NCBI GenBank assembly: GCA_948567375.1
Contig: OX419755.1
Coordinates: forward strand, 5,337,001-5,401,000
Origin: Lunularia cruciata
Lineage: Eukaryota > Streptophyta > Marchantiopsida > Lunulariales > Lunulariaceae
Length of the DNA stretch: 64,000 nt
Direction: 5' to 3'
Under the pieces are notes generated by a model. The model was not told the DNA's origin and did no database searches. It was given only the letters and a program-made list of their open reading frames with translations. Shown here piece by piece: positions 36,149 through 48,224 of this stretch (within the stretch, counting starts at the first letter, position 1; every line of letters starts with the position of its first letter). The position numbers and the translations under genes were made by a program.

Positions 36149-39100
36149 GTGGAGAGGAGGTGAGCGGGACAGGTTAACTGACTCGCTTACTTGTCAGTGT
36201 CTGCTTGTCAGGTCCTGGAGACCGACGGGACTTGGAAAAGGGAATTAAGAGGGACGGACTGATGGACGGAAGGGACTGGATGGGACCCATGTGCCTACAT
36301 GAAGAAGAGAGAAGAGTGTGTAAGTCAAAAGCAGAGCTCGGCTTATGTCCAACACGTGAGCTTTTAATTCTTTTGAGCGAAGGTTTACGTCATGGGCGAG
36401 TTTTCTTTAGTCCAAAGAGGGATTATAATTGGGATTGCATCATGAAAACCTCGACGAAGAGCAAATCGTGTTTCACATCGTGACAAGAGGCCAAGGAGGT
36501 GACGGAGTTGTCTTGTGCAGAGCGACAGACATGATTCTCTGCTTGCTTTACCATCCAGGGGGCCCTCGTTTGAATAGTTTCGCTATCCCCAATGATGAGA
36601 TGAGCTTTCGTCGTCTTCTCTTAGAAATGCCAAATGCCTTCCATTTCACCCCAGATGCTGCTGCTGCTCGCTTATCTTTCTTCACTACTTTCTCTCGTGT
36701 GAGGTTAAAGAGCGCTTCGTTGCCGTGGAGAAAAAAGAAAAAAGGCGACCGCGGAGTGAGGAAGGACAATGATAGCTTTTGTTAGCATGACGTCGTACTC
36801 CCATGTTTGCCTGGCTGGCTGGGCAGACTGGCCCGGGCAGAATTGGGATGGGTATGGCTCCTGTCTACAGCAGACGAGACAGATTGACCACATCCACTTG
36901 GCTGGCAGCAGCAGTTCAGCGCTATCCCGTATTGTAGCGTTCTGGACAATCCAATCACCCTGGAACTCCCTCTCTCGTCTTCTAATCTACAGTGCACTAA
37001 ATACCGTCTCGTCGTCCTCATACTCTATTGATGGCTTCATACTGTTCGGGAAACTTTCTCCAACGAACCTGTCAAAACTCTTATCTGATCGGAATTGGTT
37101 TGAGGTTCTTGCTAAATTCGGCATCTTGAGGCCATTCGGCTAAAGTAGCCTGCGGTATTCGTCGGGAAGTGTATAGCGGGAAAGAGAGCTACAGATATCT
37201 GCCGGCATGGATTAGACACTTTGCTGGTAGCGGCTAATGAAAGCCCAGTTACCGGCAGCGTTTTGTACTAGCACAGTGTACTGTTGCCCTTTACGAAGCT
37301 TTACGAACACCCTGTGAAGAGAGGGAGATCCAGCATGTGATCAGATAGATTGTGGCGCTGGGCATTTGCGGGGTTGAGTGCTGTGGGTGAGTGTTGGCTG
37401 AAATAGAGTGCAGTGAGGATCAGATCGCAATTTCCCAGATGTGTTGGGGGATAGGAGACGAGAGCGAGAGAGAGATCGGTTCCTCCACGTTTCGTAAACT
37501 TCTTTGGAGTGACAGCTCACAACAGTGGTGGTCCTGACATTGACTGTGGTTGACAATCTCGAAAGTTTACATTTCACCATCCCCTCTTGCCAATAATTTT
37601 GTTCAATTTGTCCTTGCTTAGAGTGTCAACATTCCCTCTCAGGGGTCCCATCACGGGACCACATGCATTTTCTTCCAGTCACCACTTGCATGACTTTTTG
37701 AGTAGGTGCGGATTTTGTTTGATCGAACACAGTTCCATAAAAGGATTATCAACTCTTCGCCTTGTCCATTCTCTCTTCTCCATATCTTATCATCAAAGGT
37801 CCATGAATTCCAACCCTCCGTGCAATCCAAACTAAAGCTAAGCCGGCTATCTTGGAGCTTCATCTAAAACACATAATCCTTCAACGTGGGATTTTATATG
37901 CAGCGGAAACACTGATGACTTTGGACTGCTGTAAACATAGTGATGTCAATCTAATGATTATAAGTCAACCACATAAGGAGACTTTGTTTCTTCTGCCTCG
38001 TGCTAAACCGAGTCACCACATCCAGGATGATCGATGTAAGGATCTGGGCGATCATTGTTTAGTATATAATAACCAGATAAAACAGGTGTATGCTTGAATC
38101 CTTGAACCTTACAAGCTGAAGCTTCAACAAGCTGAGATTAGCAAAAACGAGACGATTCGTCTTCCAGAACTGTTTGAGCAAAGTACAGATTGTTACATTG
38201 TGGAAGTTGGAAGAAGGAATAATCCGATATAAGCTTAACCAACCCACAGTCAAACAGCCTTGAAGCACTTTTCAAGTTGAACCGCAACAAACGAAAAGTT
38301 GATCAAGGTAGAACCTGCATTAAGTCGGCAATCTTCCATCGTTTCTGTGTGTGGCTGGTCACATCTGAATGGTTTCTCATTCGGTTTGTAGCTTTCTGTT
38401 GCAATTATCGTGTAAATCCATACACAGAAGACTTTTGACCGGAGACGGGATCCAATTTTGCAGACATCATCCCAATCCTGACTCTTTTTCATGCGAAATT
38501 CTCCGTGATCCTAACGATCACTTCCTTACTTCATCGCCCGTTAGAAAGCTATCTCTCACGAGATATCATATATCTGCGTAGTCGTCTGCATGGGTACTGA
38601 TGATCATGATCAACTAACCATGGTAGGGACCATCGTGAGCAACCGATATTTTCTCTTCAATCATTTATGTCAGGTCTTCATTCAAGTTTACTCTAGTAAA
38701 TGCACTAATGATTTGGGTAATCCGTAGATTGTGGTAGCTTTGGACGAATTGCTTTGAAGTTTTTACTTTTGCCTTTGTGGAGCGAGGTTTCAGTACATAA
38801 TCTGCTATTTGCATGAATCGAGTTGATTATAGTAAAGATTTAGTCATTGTGTTTGCTTTCTGATGCCAAAACAGGGGTATATTGGAATGGCACACGTCAC
38901 GTTATCGTGGAAGACAAATGGTAACTGACACAGCAAGGTAAGAAGATTGGAAGGTTTTTCAACTTTGTTACGTGGAGGTGGGATGCATACCATGTCCGGT
39001 TCACCGTCTTCCTGCACCTGCAGTGTCTATCACAATTCATGGGAACATGGCCATTGATAAAATCCGAACCTTGAGGCGACTTAAAGATTGATTTTGGAAC

Positions 39101-39343
39101 AAGACGTCTTCCATTCCATCCATGGAAACAAACAAGAAAGAAGTGTCCTCTCTGTATACCGTCCTCGGACGGTGCATCTTAAACTGTTCGTACAAACAAA
39201 CTAGTGGTAACTCCTCCCAAGAGTTGAGCAGATGCAGGGGATAACAGTCTCCTCACGGATTCATAACTGTGATCCATACCGCTATTATGAGGTACTACTG
39301 TAGTACATTACGAATGTAGGTGAATGTTACAATATTGGTTCAT
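36149..39343. other. Spacer, no recognisable gene
   Basis: Several open frames of 60-124 codons (for example 36769-37143 +, 36429-36785 +) have no recognised domain or splice context. Nothing else is supported. Confidence 0.4.
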
Positions 39344-39866
39344 GGGAACTTTACCAAAATACCCCTCTATGTTCTATGTCGCGGAATACCCCTATAAGTT
39401 CAGAAATTATACAAATAACCCTTCTGCAGACCCACTCGACATGATTCACGCTGACTCTTCGATAAGGCGAGCATGGAGACCACAGAACTAGCATTTACAA
39501 GAAGCCTTTACAAGCGTCAAATACGCAGCACGGTAGCACTATAACAACGCACTTGCAAGTTTTGAATTGAGCAAACGCAAATGATATTTAGATAGCATTG
39601 TAGTTCTCGTTCATGTGCGTTGAAGTACCCGATGGTGCGTGTATGTACCGAGTGAAATTACCATAGGGTTATATGTGTAATTTCTGAACTTAGAGAGGAA
39701 TTTTTATAACATCCGTAACTTAAAGAGGGATTCTGGTAAATTTCTCTTGTTTTGTTTTACCTTGCACCGAATGGTATACTATAGGAGTATTTTTGTAATT
39801 TCTTGAACTTATAGGGGGTATTTTTGTAATATCCGCAACTTAATGGGGTATTTTGGTAAGTTCCCC
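39344..39866. mobile_element. Small non-autonomous element with long terminal inverted repeats
   Basis: The outermost 20-odd bases, GGGAACTTTACCAAAATACC... at 39344-39365, are inverted at 39845-39866 with about one mismatch or indel. The inverted homology continues inward for some 80-90 bases (39344-39422 against 39777-39866). The right arm is present twice in tandem; the other copy is 39664-39760. Flanking 9-mers TTGGTTCAT and TTGTTTTAT match at 7 of 9 positions, suggestive of a Mutator-like target duplication. No transposase is encoded. Confidence 0.65.
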
Positions 39867-40509
39867 TTGTTTTATTTGCTTTGAATTCTTTGCTTTCCAT
39901 GCAAAACCTCATTATCAACGAGCCCTGAACAACACCTGGTCGGCTGCTCCACTGCCTGTGCATGCATTCATCCTAAGCTTCAAACTCAATCCGCCTACAG
40001 CCTTTCTATAGCTGCAGGTTCTGTCTCCTTGTCCGTTGTTGCCTCGCAGGCACCTTGAACTATGACATCGTTCAATTCGAGATCGACTTCTTTCTGCTCG
40101 ACTGTGTGTGTAGTAGTACTATGCTAGTTTGCAACAGTACTTCATCTTAAGAAGCCAGCTTATTTGACCAAGGATGCGCTTTAGAGTTGAAATATACACC
40201 TTTCGCTTATACGGAATAGTTCTCATCGCCCGGGACGGGGAAGCAAGAATCACTCCCAGAGACGACATTTAAGTACAACCTTAAAAGAAGATGAAGTACC
40301 CAATTGACTTGGAGAAGTCGCGAGGATACCCTGTGGTTGACTAAAACTGACTCCGCTCTAGACCTGAGTATGCGAAACCTTGAAACTTTCGGTAATAGCT
40401 GCTGCTTGGGAACGAGCGCCTCTGAACATGGTCTTCCAATGACCAGGGTAAAGTGAGAAACCAACGCACAAGAAAGTGCGCCACGCATCTCCAATTTCAG
40501 CGCTTGTAG

Positions 40510-40547
40510 AATCTTTGCCCATCTCCTCTTGGAGATGGGCAAAGATT
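40510..40547. repeat. Perfect hairpin, 17-bp stem and 4-base loop
   Basis: AATCTTTGCCCATCTCC (40510-40526) is followed by TCTT and its exact complement (40531-40547). It could be a transcribed stem-loop or recombination debris. No flanking gene was assigned. Confidence 0.9.
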
Positions 40548-40977
40548 AAACCCCTTCCAACTTTTCGCGTCTTCTCCGCGATTTGATCTTTCTGTTTGAC
40601 TAACAAGGCAGCCAAAGAGCACACTCCACAAGGATGAAGTCCTCATTTACTTCTTTATCAGCTGTTTAAATGTATTGAGTTTCCCGTTCGAGTAGTAATG
40701 CACTCCAAAGGCACACAACAAGAGCACGAGCCATCCCTCTAACTTCAATTTAATTTCGTACGCACGAGGGGCTGCAAACCTCGCGGTCAGATTAGTTGTC
40801 ATCAGAGTAACGCGAATCTTGTAAAGTACTGCATCTTGAAGCAATTCACTCATTTCAAGAATATAAGCCGTATATGCAAACCGTATATAGCTCAAGGTGC
40901 TTAAGGGCTCACAGATTTGATGTCATCAGTAGTCTTTTATACAGAAATGCAAGAGAGTTTTCCGGAACTCTATCGAA

Positions 40978-41340
40978 ACACAAGGGTTTTCTGAAATAGG
41001 TTTGACGGATGTCTACAGGATTAATAACAAATTTTATAATAATTTATAGTGAATTCTGTAACTATACGAGATTGTAATAACTGAACGCTCGCTAACTTCA
41101 GTTAAGGGATATATTTTACAAAGTGCACATCAAAACACAAGGGTTTTCAGAAATAGGTTTGACGGATGTCTACCGGATAAATAACAAATTTTATAATAAT
41201 TTACAGTGAATTCTGTAACTGTCTACCGGATAAATAATAAATTTTATAATAATTTATAGTGAATTCTGTAACTATACGAGATTGTAATAACTAAACGCTC
41301 GGTAACTTCAGTTAAGGGATATATTTTGCAAATTGCATTC
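40978..41340. repeat. Tandem repeat with 157-bp unit and internal 53-bp duplication
   Basis: The sequence CACAAGGGTTTTC...TTTGACGGATGTCTAC starting near 40978 recurs from about 41136 (period 157). Inside the second copy, GTCTACCGGATAAATA... through ...GAATTCTGTAACT occurs twice (41168 and 41221, period 53). The array lies just upstream of the Harbinger-type Myb-like gene and could be part of that element's end. Confidence 0.9.
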
Positions 41341-41702
41341 ATTTATAAAAATCAAATCATATGTTATGGATGTTTGGGAATGCTGTAACTAAATAAATGA
41401 TTGTCAGATAGAGTGATGTGTTTCCTCAAGAGGGTGGCCATGTGGTCAGTTGAGTCACGTATGATTGATGATTTGGTTTCCGTATTCAAGATCCAAAATG
41501 GTCCCGCTCAACAATTCAAGTTTCTAAACTTGAATTCACCATCCTCCGGAGCAAATGTGCGAGTTGTCAGGCAACTAACGGCGGTTTTGTAGTTTTGCAT
41601 TGGTGTGGGAATGATCAGCACCATCGTGCGGCAACCAAGAAATTGATTAGAGGTCGACGATTTTGACGATTCTTACGCTATGAGTGCAACAAAATTTTTG
41701 CA

Positions 41703-43045
41703 ATGGGAGATCAAGTACCTTGTTTTAGTGTAGGAGACTCACTTATTGACGCTGATTTGGGACCTATAGAGTCATCTTTGGATTCACAACCTCAACAACC
41801 ATTAGGGAAATTTGGAGACTTGTTGAGGATTGCTTCTTCCGTGTCGGGCAAAACCAAGGAGGATGAACGATTTCGCATGGCAACACACCATTATAGCCAA
41901 ATACTAGATTATTTGGAGGACCCCAAGCGTTTTGCACAGATTCATGATGGGAATCGCAAAAAACCCATTCAGAAATTGACAGCATTTAGTTTCATGGCAA
42001 CCTTTTTGATTAGGGAGGGTCAAGGGTTTCCTACTTCTATGACAGGTGACAGACTTTGCAAGAAATGGTTGCGGTACATGAAACAATACAAAAAAACTTG
42101 GGAGCTTAAGAATAAGTCTACGGGAGAAGGTCTCACCAAGAGGAATATGGAAAAGGGTGGAGAACTATAGAAGATAAATTGAATGGAATGTGCACGCATT
42201 TTGCAAGAATGGAAGCCATGTTTGAGACCAGAACAAACATAAGTACACCGGCAATGGTAAATTTAGGAGATTGTAATCCTAATTCAAGTGAGATTTGTGA
42301 GGCTGGCAAGGAGGAGGTCCATGAAGGTGCGCAAGAGTGCTCCCAATTCTCATCTCCTCCAGAGGTGGTGCTCCCTAACTCGGGCCCTGAGTTTGTCGCA
42401 AACACCCAAGGGGTGGAAAGTTTACCAAGTGGCATGGACAATAGAATCCTATCACCTAAGGATGAGTCTCCATTTGTTCCACCAATCGAGGACCCGCCTT
42501 TCATAACACCATTGCCTTTAATGTCTACAAGAGATGGATTCTATTGTGCTTTTGCCAACCAAGAAGGGGAATGTGACCCAAAAGAGGAGGAAAGGTGGAA
42601 TATCTGCAAGTAAGGTACCCAAGTTGTCACCTAGTATGTCATTGTCTCATGATTTAGCAAAAATTTCCATGTTGAAGGCAAATACTATAGAATCTAGAGA
42701 GAGGTTATGACTAGCTGAACTAGAAGCCACCAATATGAGGAAGAGAGAGAAAATAATGATGAGAATGGAAGCATAGCATGTTAGATTAGAGACAAAAAGA
42801 AGATTAAAATTGAAATTGAGAAAAAAATTGAGCGCAAACAAACACAAATTTAAGCTAGGAAAGCTAGGGTAGACAAACACAAATTTAAGGAGAAGAGTTT
42901 AGAATCAAAGCACACTCATGAAATCAAAATGAGTCTCATACAAGCAGAGAAAACTCTTGAGGAAATAAGTAACTATTTAAAAGTGCTCACTGAGGTTCAA
43001 CATCCATCATACTCTATTGATAGTGAATACTATACCACCATGTAA
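41703..43045 (+). pseudogene. Harbinger-type Myb/SANT-like accessory protein, disrupted
   Basis: The first frame (41703-42170) carries a Myb/SANT-like region ending GDRLCKKWLRYMKQYKKTWELK. After one frameshift near 42156 the next frame (to 42613) continues with NGMCTHFARMEAMFETR, the usual follow-on block in Harbinger Myb-like proteins. A Glu/Lys/Met-rich coiled-coil tail follows with several stops, and the last frame ends at a stop at 43043-43045. In autonomous PIF/Harbinger elements this protein acts with the transposase. The family call rests on pattern recognition and the nearby transposase relic. Confidence 0.7.
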
Positions 43046-43824
43046 CCTTTATTATGATTATAATAAAGATAAGTTATGGAAACTTGATACATGCTTCTAG
43101 TATCTGCCCAATGCAACTCGTTACCACTCAGTTCCTCTCATTTTTTTGATATTGCTCGTTACCACTTAGTTCCTCTCATGTTTTTCCTTGGCCACACATA
43201 GTAAGCGCACAAGTTGGCCCACATAGCCGCCCATAAAGTCTTTCTTGCAGCTGCTAGTAGCTCAATAAGCCCAAGATGCCACAAGTTGGCGTTCATAGCC
43301 ACCCAAAAGTCTTTCTTGCTGCCACTAGTTGCCGCTCAATACAACACTTCCTTGAATAAAGGCCAGCTAGTGCTCATCAATGCTTGTTGGCGCTTGTAGG
43401 CGCTTATCAAAGCTAGTGGGCCCTTGCAGGTGTAAATACGGTAGGCGCTAGTTGACGCTCATGGCCGCTTGGAGGTGCTCGCAAATGCTGGGAGGTACTT
43501 GTAAATTTGGTAGGCGCTCGTCGGCGCTTGTATGGACTCCTTGATGCAAGTCATGGTTGAAGACGCTCGTAGACGCACGTTGGCGCTGAGGGATGCCGGT
43601 GATAGGTTTAGGGTGGTGACTCTTGATGGAAATGGTGCACATATTTGCAAGGCGATGACACGTTTGATACACAAGGCACAATTGAGTATATAGCACATGA
43701 AAATACAAGAGTTAGACAAAAATATAAGAGTTCACAAGTGTAAACTAAAACATAAATGTATACATGGGGAGAAATGAACATAATATATATATAAATGGGG
43801 AGCCAATAGAACCTAAACCTATGA
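43046..43824. repeat. Spacer with short repeats, GGCGCT-rich
   Basis: CTCGTTACCACT(C/T)AGTTCCTCTCAT occurs twice (near 43116 and 43157). From 43376 to 43600 the motif GGCGCT(T/C)(G/A)T recurs many times at irregular spacing. The same hexamer recurs at 46400-46920 and near 47940, in otherwise AT-rich DNA. Confidence 0.7.
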
Positions 43825-45300
43825 CTATGGAGGTTGAGGAGGTGAAGGAGAAGAGGGAGATGCACTATGGTGTCTAAGTGCTACTACTGCATCCTCAAGT
43901 CTACGATGGTATACATGATGTTGAATCCTAAATGGACTCAATGGCCACCATAGGGGCCACTTGCTCTCATCCAAGTCTCGATGCTTGATACCGCTAGCAA
44001 GAAGAGGATATGGGTCATAACTATAAGAACTCAATCTACCTAATGTCCACTCCTCTTCTGCCCAACTAATAGCAGGCCTATCGTCATGGACAAATCTGTC
44101 CAAAGCACTCATCAAAGGGTCAACTGACCAAGTGTATGATGCTCTATGTACCCTATAAGGACGAAAGTGGGTAGGGTGGATAGCACCATGTGGATGGTTC
44201 CTATAATAAGAGAGTGCATAACTATCTATGATCAAAAGATCACAAATACGTAAACCTAATGGAGTAAGATACTCATATGATCTAACTCCAAGTCCTCTAA
44301 ACTCAGAATCTTGCTGGATATCTCTAGAACACAAACAGGCCATGAGGCAAGACCCAGTGTGAACTCCCTCTGGGAGTTCAGACCACTGCCACATGCTCCA
44401 TAGCAACCACTCCACTCCATCTGGAGAAAGATCTATCCAAAAGATAACCTCAAAGCGTAGCAAACAAAATTGGATGAAATGGCTAACACTTGCACGGGCT
44501 ATCCACCCTACAAGCCCAAACTGTGTGTGAGGGCACCAACCATGCCTAGTCGTCCTGCTCTCCCATGCACAGAAACTGATAGCACCACAAACCCATAATG
44601 AACACATACAAGTAACATCCATAATAATAATCTTCTTCCGTAGGAAGCCGGGGAAGAGGATACATAGAATATACTCTCGTGATAGATGAATCCTCTCTCT
44701 AAACTTAGTCTGAGTGCCTTGAGTCTCCACACTATGAGGTAACACATGGGTGGCATCAGTTTGGGTCTTCATCATGATTAGTATGGGTCTCGCGAGCAAT
44801 AGTACATAGTTTGGGTCCAAGATAAGCCACACGAGCCCTCAAATGAGCTAGACTACTCTCACTCTCCTCTACATGAGCTCTCATCTGAGCTAGACTACTC
44901 TCGCTCCCCTCTACCTAAACATGTGCACTCTCATACCTCTCTATAGCATATGCTAACTCTTGTGCTTGATTCTGTAATTGGAGCTTGTAACCCCCCACCA
45001 TGGCAACGGCACCTAGTATGTCCATGTCCAAGTCACCTAATCTTTACTCTCTCTCCATCTCAGAAGTAAGCAAGGTCAGATGCCTCTCCTCCTTTGCAGC
45101 AAGTAAATCCTCTCGCTCACAAAGGAGTCTCTCTCACTCTAGCACTAATCTTTCTCTCTTCCTCTACACTCTCCAATCTACTCTCACACTCAAGCATTAA
45201 TCTCTCTCTCTCCTCTTCACTCTCCAGTCTACTTTCACGCTCAAGGAGATTTCTCTCTCTACACTCATCCATTCAAACACAATCATCTAAAATGCAAGTG
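43825..45300 (-). pseudogene. Coiled-coil protein with an open 335-codon C-terminal part, family unknown
   Basis: On the minus strand, 45300 to about 44770 encodes a coiled coil made of repeated Glu/Arg-rich units (ERESRLESEEERERLMLE) with a few stops. A frame change near 44765 joins it to an uninterrupted 335-codon frame (44832-43825). That frame is Trp/Leu/Tyr-rich in the middle (for example GVEWLLWSMWQWSELPEGV, EEEWTLGRLSSYSYDPYPLL) and ends in a Ser/Pro tail. I do not recognise the C-terminal domain. The strand is opposite to the Myb-like gene and the same as the transposase. It resembles proteins carried by plant transposons in layout only. Confidence 0.45.
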
Positions 45301-45666
45301 ATGTCAATAGAACAAGAAGGAGGTGAAGGTACTTTGAAATGCATGGGGTCACCAACCCCTCCACAGACGGAGAAAGTGGTGAAAAGGAAGAAGAGTGAAA
45401 AGGAGTTATCTCAACAAAGGGTAATGGCTATGTCTTAACACAAATCTAATGAACACATGTTCACAAGTAGTAGATTTTGTTATCCATCAAGTACAAATTC
45501 ATATTTGAATTTAAAAATATACAAGTTCACAAGTTCATTAATTCAAGCTTCTTAATTGAACTCATTTATTAAATCCGGTAATGGTATATACAAAAGAACT
45601 TTGTATATTTTCCAACATACAAATATATGAATATATATATGAAAAAACTAATGCCTAATTAATCAA

Positions 45667-46340
45667 TCACTCACCATCCTCATCTTCTCCCTCATCCTTC
45701 CCATCATCAGTAGTCTCGTCCTCATTCGAGCTATCTGCATCCTCATGATCATCATAATGCTCTCCCTCGTGTATAATCTCCTCCTCTCCATTACTCAAGT
45801 ACATCACGTCCTCCTCTTGAATGAAACCTCTCTCCACAAAGAGATGAGTGAGTATCTATCCAAGGAAGGTGACTTTGAACCTACGTCCCTTAGGACTCCT
45901 CAATTTTCTTTGTAAACTCCCCACCTTTGCAATGATAGCTCTAAAAGCTAACTCTCCCCAATCATAATCCTCCTCACCAAATCTCCTCAACTTGGTCTTG
46001 GTGTTGAGTACCAAATGCCCATGTACAATCTAGGGCCTAATAATGGGTGCAACAAGTGCACCCATCAACTAGAAGAAAGCTCGGAATGCAAGATATACAC
46101 ATTGCCTTGCAAGATATCTTTTTGCAACTCTGTCCCTTTGTGGAAACCAGCCTGAAACAATTGTGTAAGGAACTGTCCTCCGTCTTGGTGTTCTCCCCCT
46201 TGGCATGGCAAGTGAATCTCTAACTATATCTGCAGTCAATTGAAACTGCCTACCTCTTACCAAACCTATGCAAGAGACCTTGTCCCATGAACTCACAAAC
46301 TCTATTCATGGAAGGATCTGCAAAACCCACCAAAAAAATC
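45667..46340 (-). pseudogene. Plant transposon-associated protein relic with acidic C-terminus
   Basis: Reading leftward, a possible 3' splice acceptor (TTTTGCAG) near 46320 is followed by EFVSSWDKVSCIGLVRGRQFQLT. Next comes QRDRVAKRYLARQCVYLAF, then a region ending GRRFKVTFLG and a very acidic tail stopping at 45667-45669. Two or three stops interrupt it. The GRxFxLTADIV block resembles the 'putative plant transposon protein' type found beside many plant elements; this is inference from motif layout only. Confidence 0.4.
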
Positions 46341-46570
46341 AGCTCAAACTTCTCCCCCAAGGACTCAAGCTCAGAGGTGCCACTAAACGCCGCTCAAAGA
46401 CACCCATGGATAGTAGAAACCTCAAAAACACCGCGTGTTGCCGCTGGTTGATGCAATTGGGAGCCGCTTAGAGGCACGTGGAGGCACCTTCCCGGCACCC
46501 CCTTGTGCGGCACCAGAGGGACAGCCAACGCCACGCGTAGGTGCCTGTGGACGCTGCCCGCATGTGCAAC

Positions 46571-46855
46571 TGCGCTGGATAGCATTGCGGGACATGGAGG
46601 GAGATGCGAGGAGCCATGCGCAGCTCCATGGAAACGTTGGGTGCCACGTGGAGTTGCAAGAAGGTGCTTGCACATAGGGGTTTAGGGTTTGGGGATGGCA
46701 CTGGACGGCACTGGAGTGCATAGTGAGGCATTGCGGGACAAAAAGGGAGACTCAAGGAGCCGTGTGCAACCCCGTGGAAATGATGAGTCCCGCACGAGGT
46801 CGTAGGAAGGCACTTGCGTGCAAGGGTTTAGGGTTTGGAAATGGCGCTGGATGGC
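46571..46855. repeat. Tandem duplication of about 142 bp in a GC-rich island
   Basis: Two adjacent copies (about 46571-46710 and 46711-46855) share GCATTGCGGGACA, GGAGCC-TG-GCA, AAGG(T/C)(G/A)CTTGC and GGGTTTAGGGTTTGG landmarks. Many substitutions make it moderately old. It lies within the GGCGCT-rich region. Confidence 0.8.
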
Positions 46856-47037
46856 ACTGGAGGACGCTGGGAGGCACTGGGAGACCGGCTGAGAAGCACT
46901 GGGAGGCGCTAATGATTTGAAAGCATTAAACATGCATAAATCAAAATCTTGAGGTGCTAGGATGTTTGAAAGTAGAGAGAATGAAGAGCAAACAATGAAG
47001 AAGGTTTGGAGAATACCTCTAGCCATGGATAGTGAAG

Positions 47038-47247
47038 TCAACAAGTGATTTTGAGCCCCATTGCATCGGGATTGATCTCTTGAATTCCAAAGATAGCAGT
47101 TTGAATCTGATGTTTGTCCAACCAACACCACTTGATGAAATTTGTTGGGTGTTGAATGCTATGGAATGCTATGAGCCAATCTACTTCCTGATTTTTTCTC
47201 ATGTCGGGCCCGTCAACTATCTTTTCATATCCCCAGATTTCTGCCAT
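47038..47247 (-). pseudogene. Short open frame, possible upstream exon of the neighbouring relic
   Basis: A 69-codon minus-strand frame (MAEIWGYEKIVDGPDMRK...) has protein-like composition. It lies upstream, in the same direction, of the relic at 45667-46340. No domain is recognised and no splice link is shown. Confidence 0.25.
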
Positions 47248-48224
47248 GGTTCAAATTGAATTTGCTCTTAATCTCTCAAATGCTCTCCTTGTCTCTCTTC
47301 TCAATCTCTCCTTGTCGTTTCTCTAGAGTCTCCAAAGCACTCCTTCAATTAGAAATGTGAATGGAATTCTTCCTCTCAACTAAACTCTCAAATATTCCAA
47401 GTCTCTGGCCCCACAAATTTCAACTCTCCCAGTCCCCCCACAAGGAGTTGGTCTCCTTTGAGTTGGGCTTCAGCCAGTTTGCCTCCTTTGAGGGAGTATG
47501 TTTCCTTTCAAACACCCCACTCTGGAAATGACTCTTTCTCCTTCAAACAACTCACACACCCATGCACACACTTGCAAAATGACCCTTTAGACCCCACACA
47601 ATCACAAAATGAGGCTTTCTAACACCTCCACACCCACGGGAATGACATGAATTGAAAAGAAGAAGGTTTATATAACCCAGGTAGTTGAGAAAAAAAAGTC
47701 AATACCAAACATCCTAAATGTACACTTTGGGGGAAAATTTTCATTTTTCAACCAAAAGAACTCAAATCCCAAGCGGCAACATACGGCATTCCACATTGCC
47801 AACCGGCGCAAGCAAGCATTGTATATTTCACATAGTGCCTACCAATGCCTACTAATGCTGACAAGTGCATTTAATATTTGTGCATCTTGGAGTGCGGTCC
47901 CCAATGTCCACCAACGTCTATGAGCACCATCGAGTGGCGCCGGCAGGCGCTACTCCTATACAATGCTCATTTATCACTCGTGCCTTTGCTAAATATTTAT
48001 TAAACTCTTGCTTGTCCTTTGATAAGCTTGCTTGAAAGCGGGGACTAGATGATGCATGGGTACATAACCCAAATCACCTTAAAGGTACTCCTTTGCCTCA
48101 AAAGTAAGACAACTCCTCCTTAGGTTAAAATTATTCCATAGTGACGATTTTATCAAACAAGTCATGTCATGACATGACACTAGCATTCCTGCAAATAAAA
48201 AAATCAGGCCATACTTTTAGTAAA
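47248..48224. other. Spacer inside the Harbinger-like block
   Basis: No gene recognised. There is a C/T-rich stretch at 47280-47640 and a perfect 18-bp palindrome, GTCATGTCATGACATGAC, at 48161-48178. Confidence 0.5.

Noticed and set aside
45094..45438. Ser/Leu-rich plus-strand ORF
   Set aside because: It is the antisense shadow of the Glu/Arg coiled-coil coding on the minus strand.
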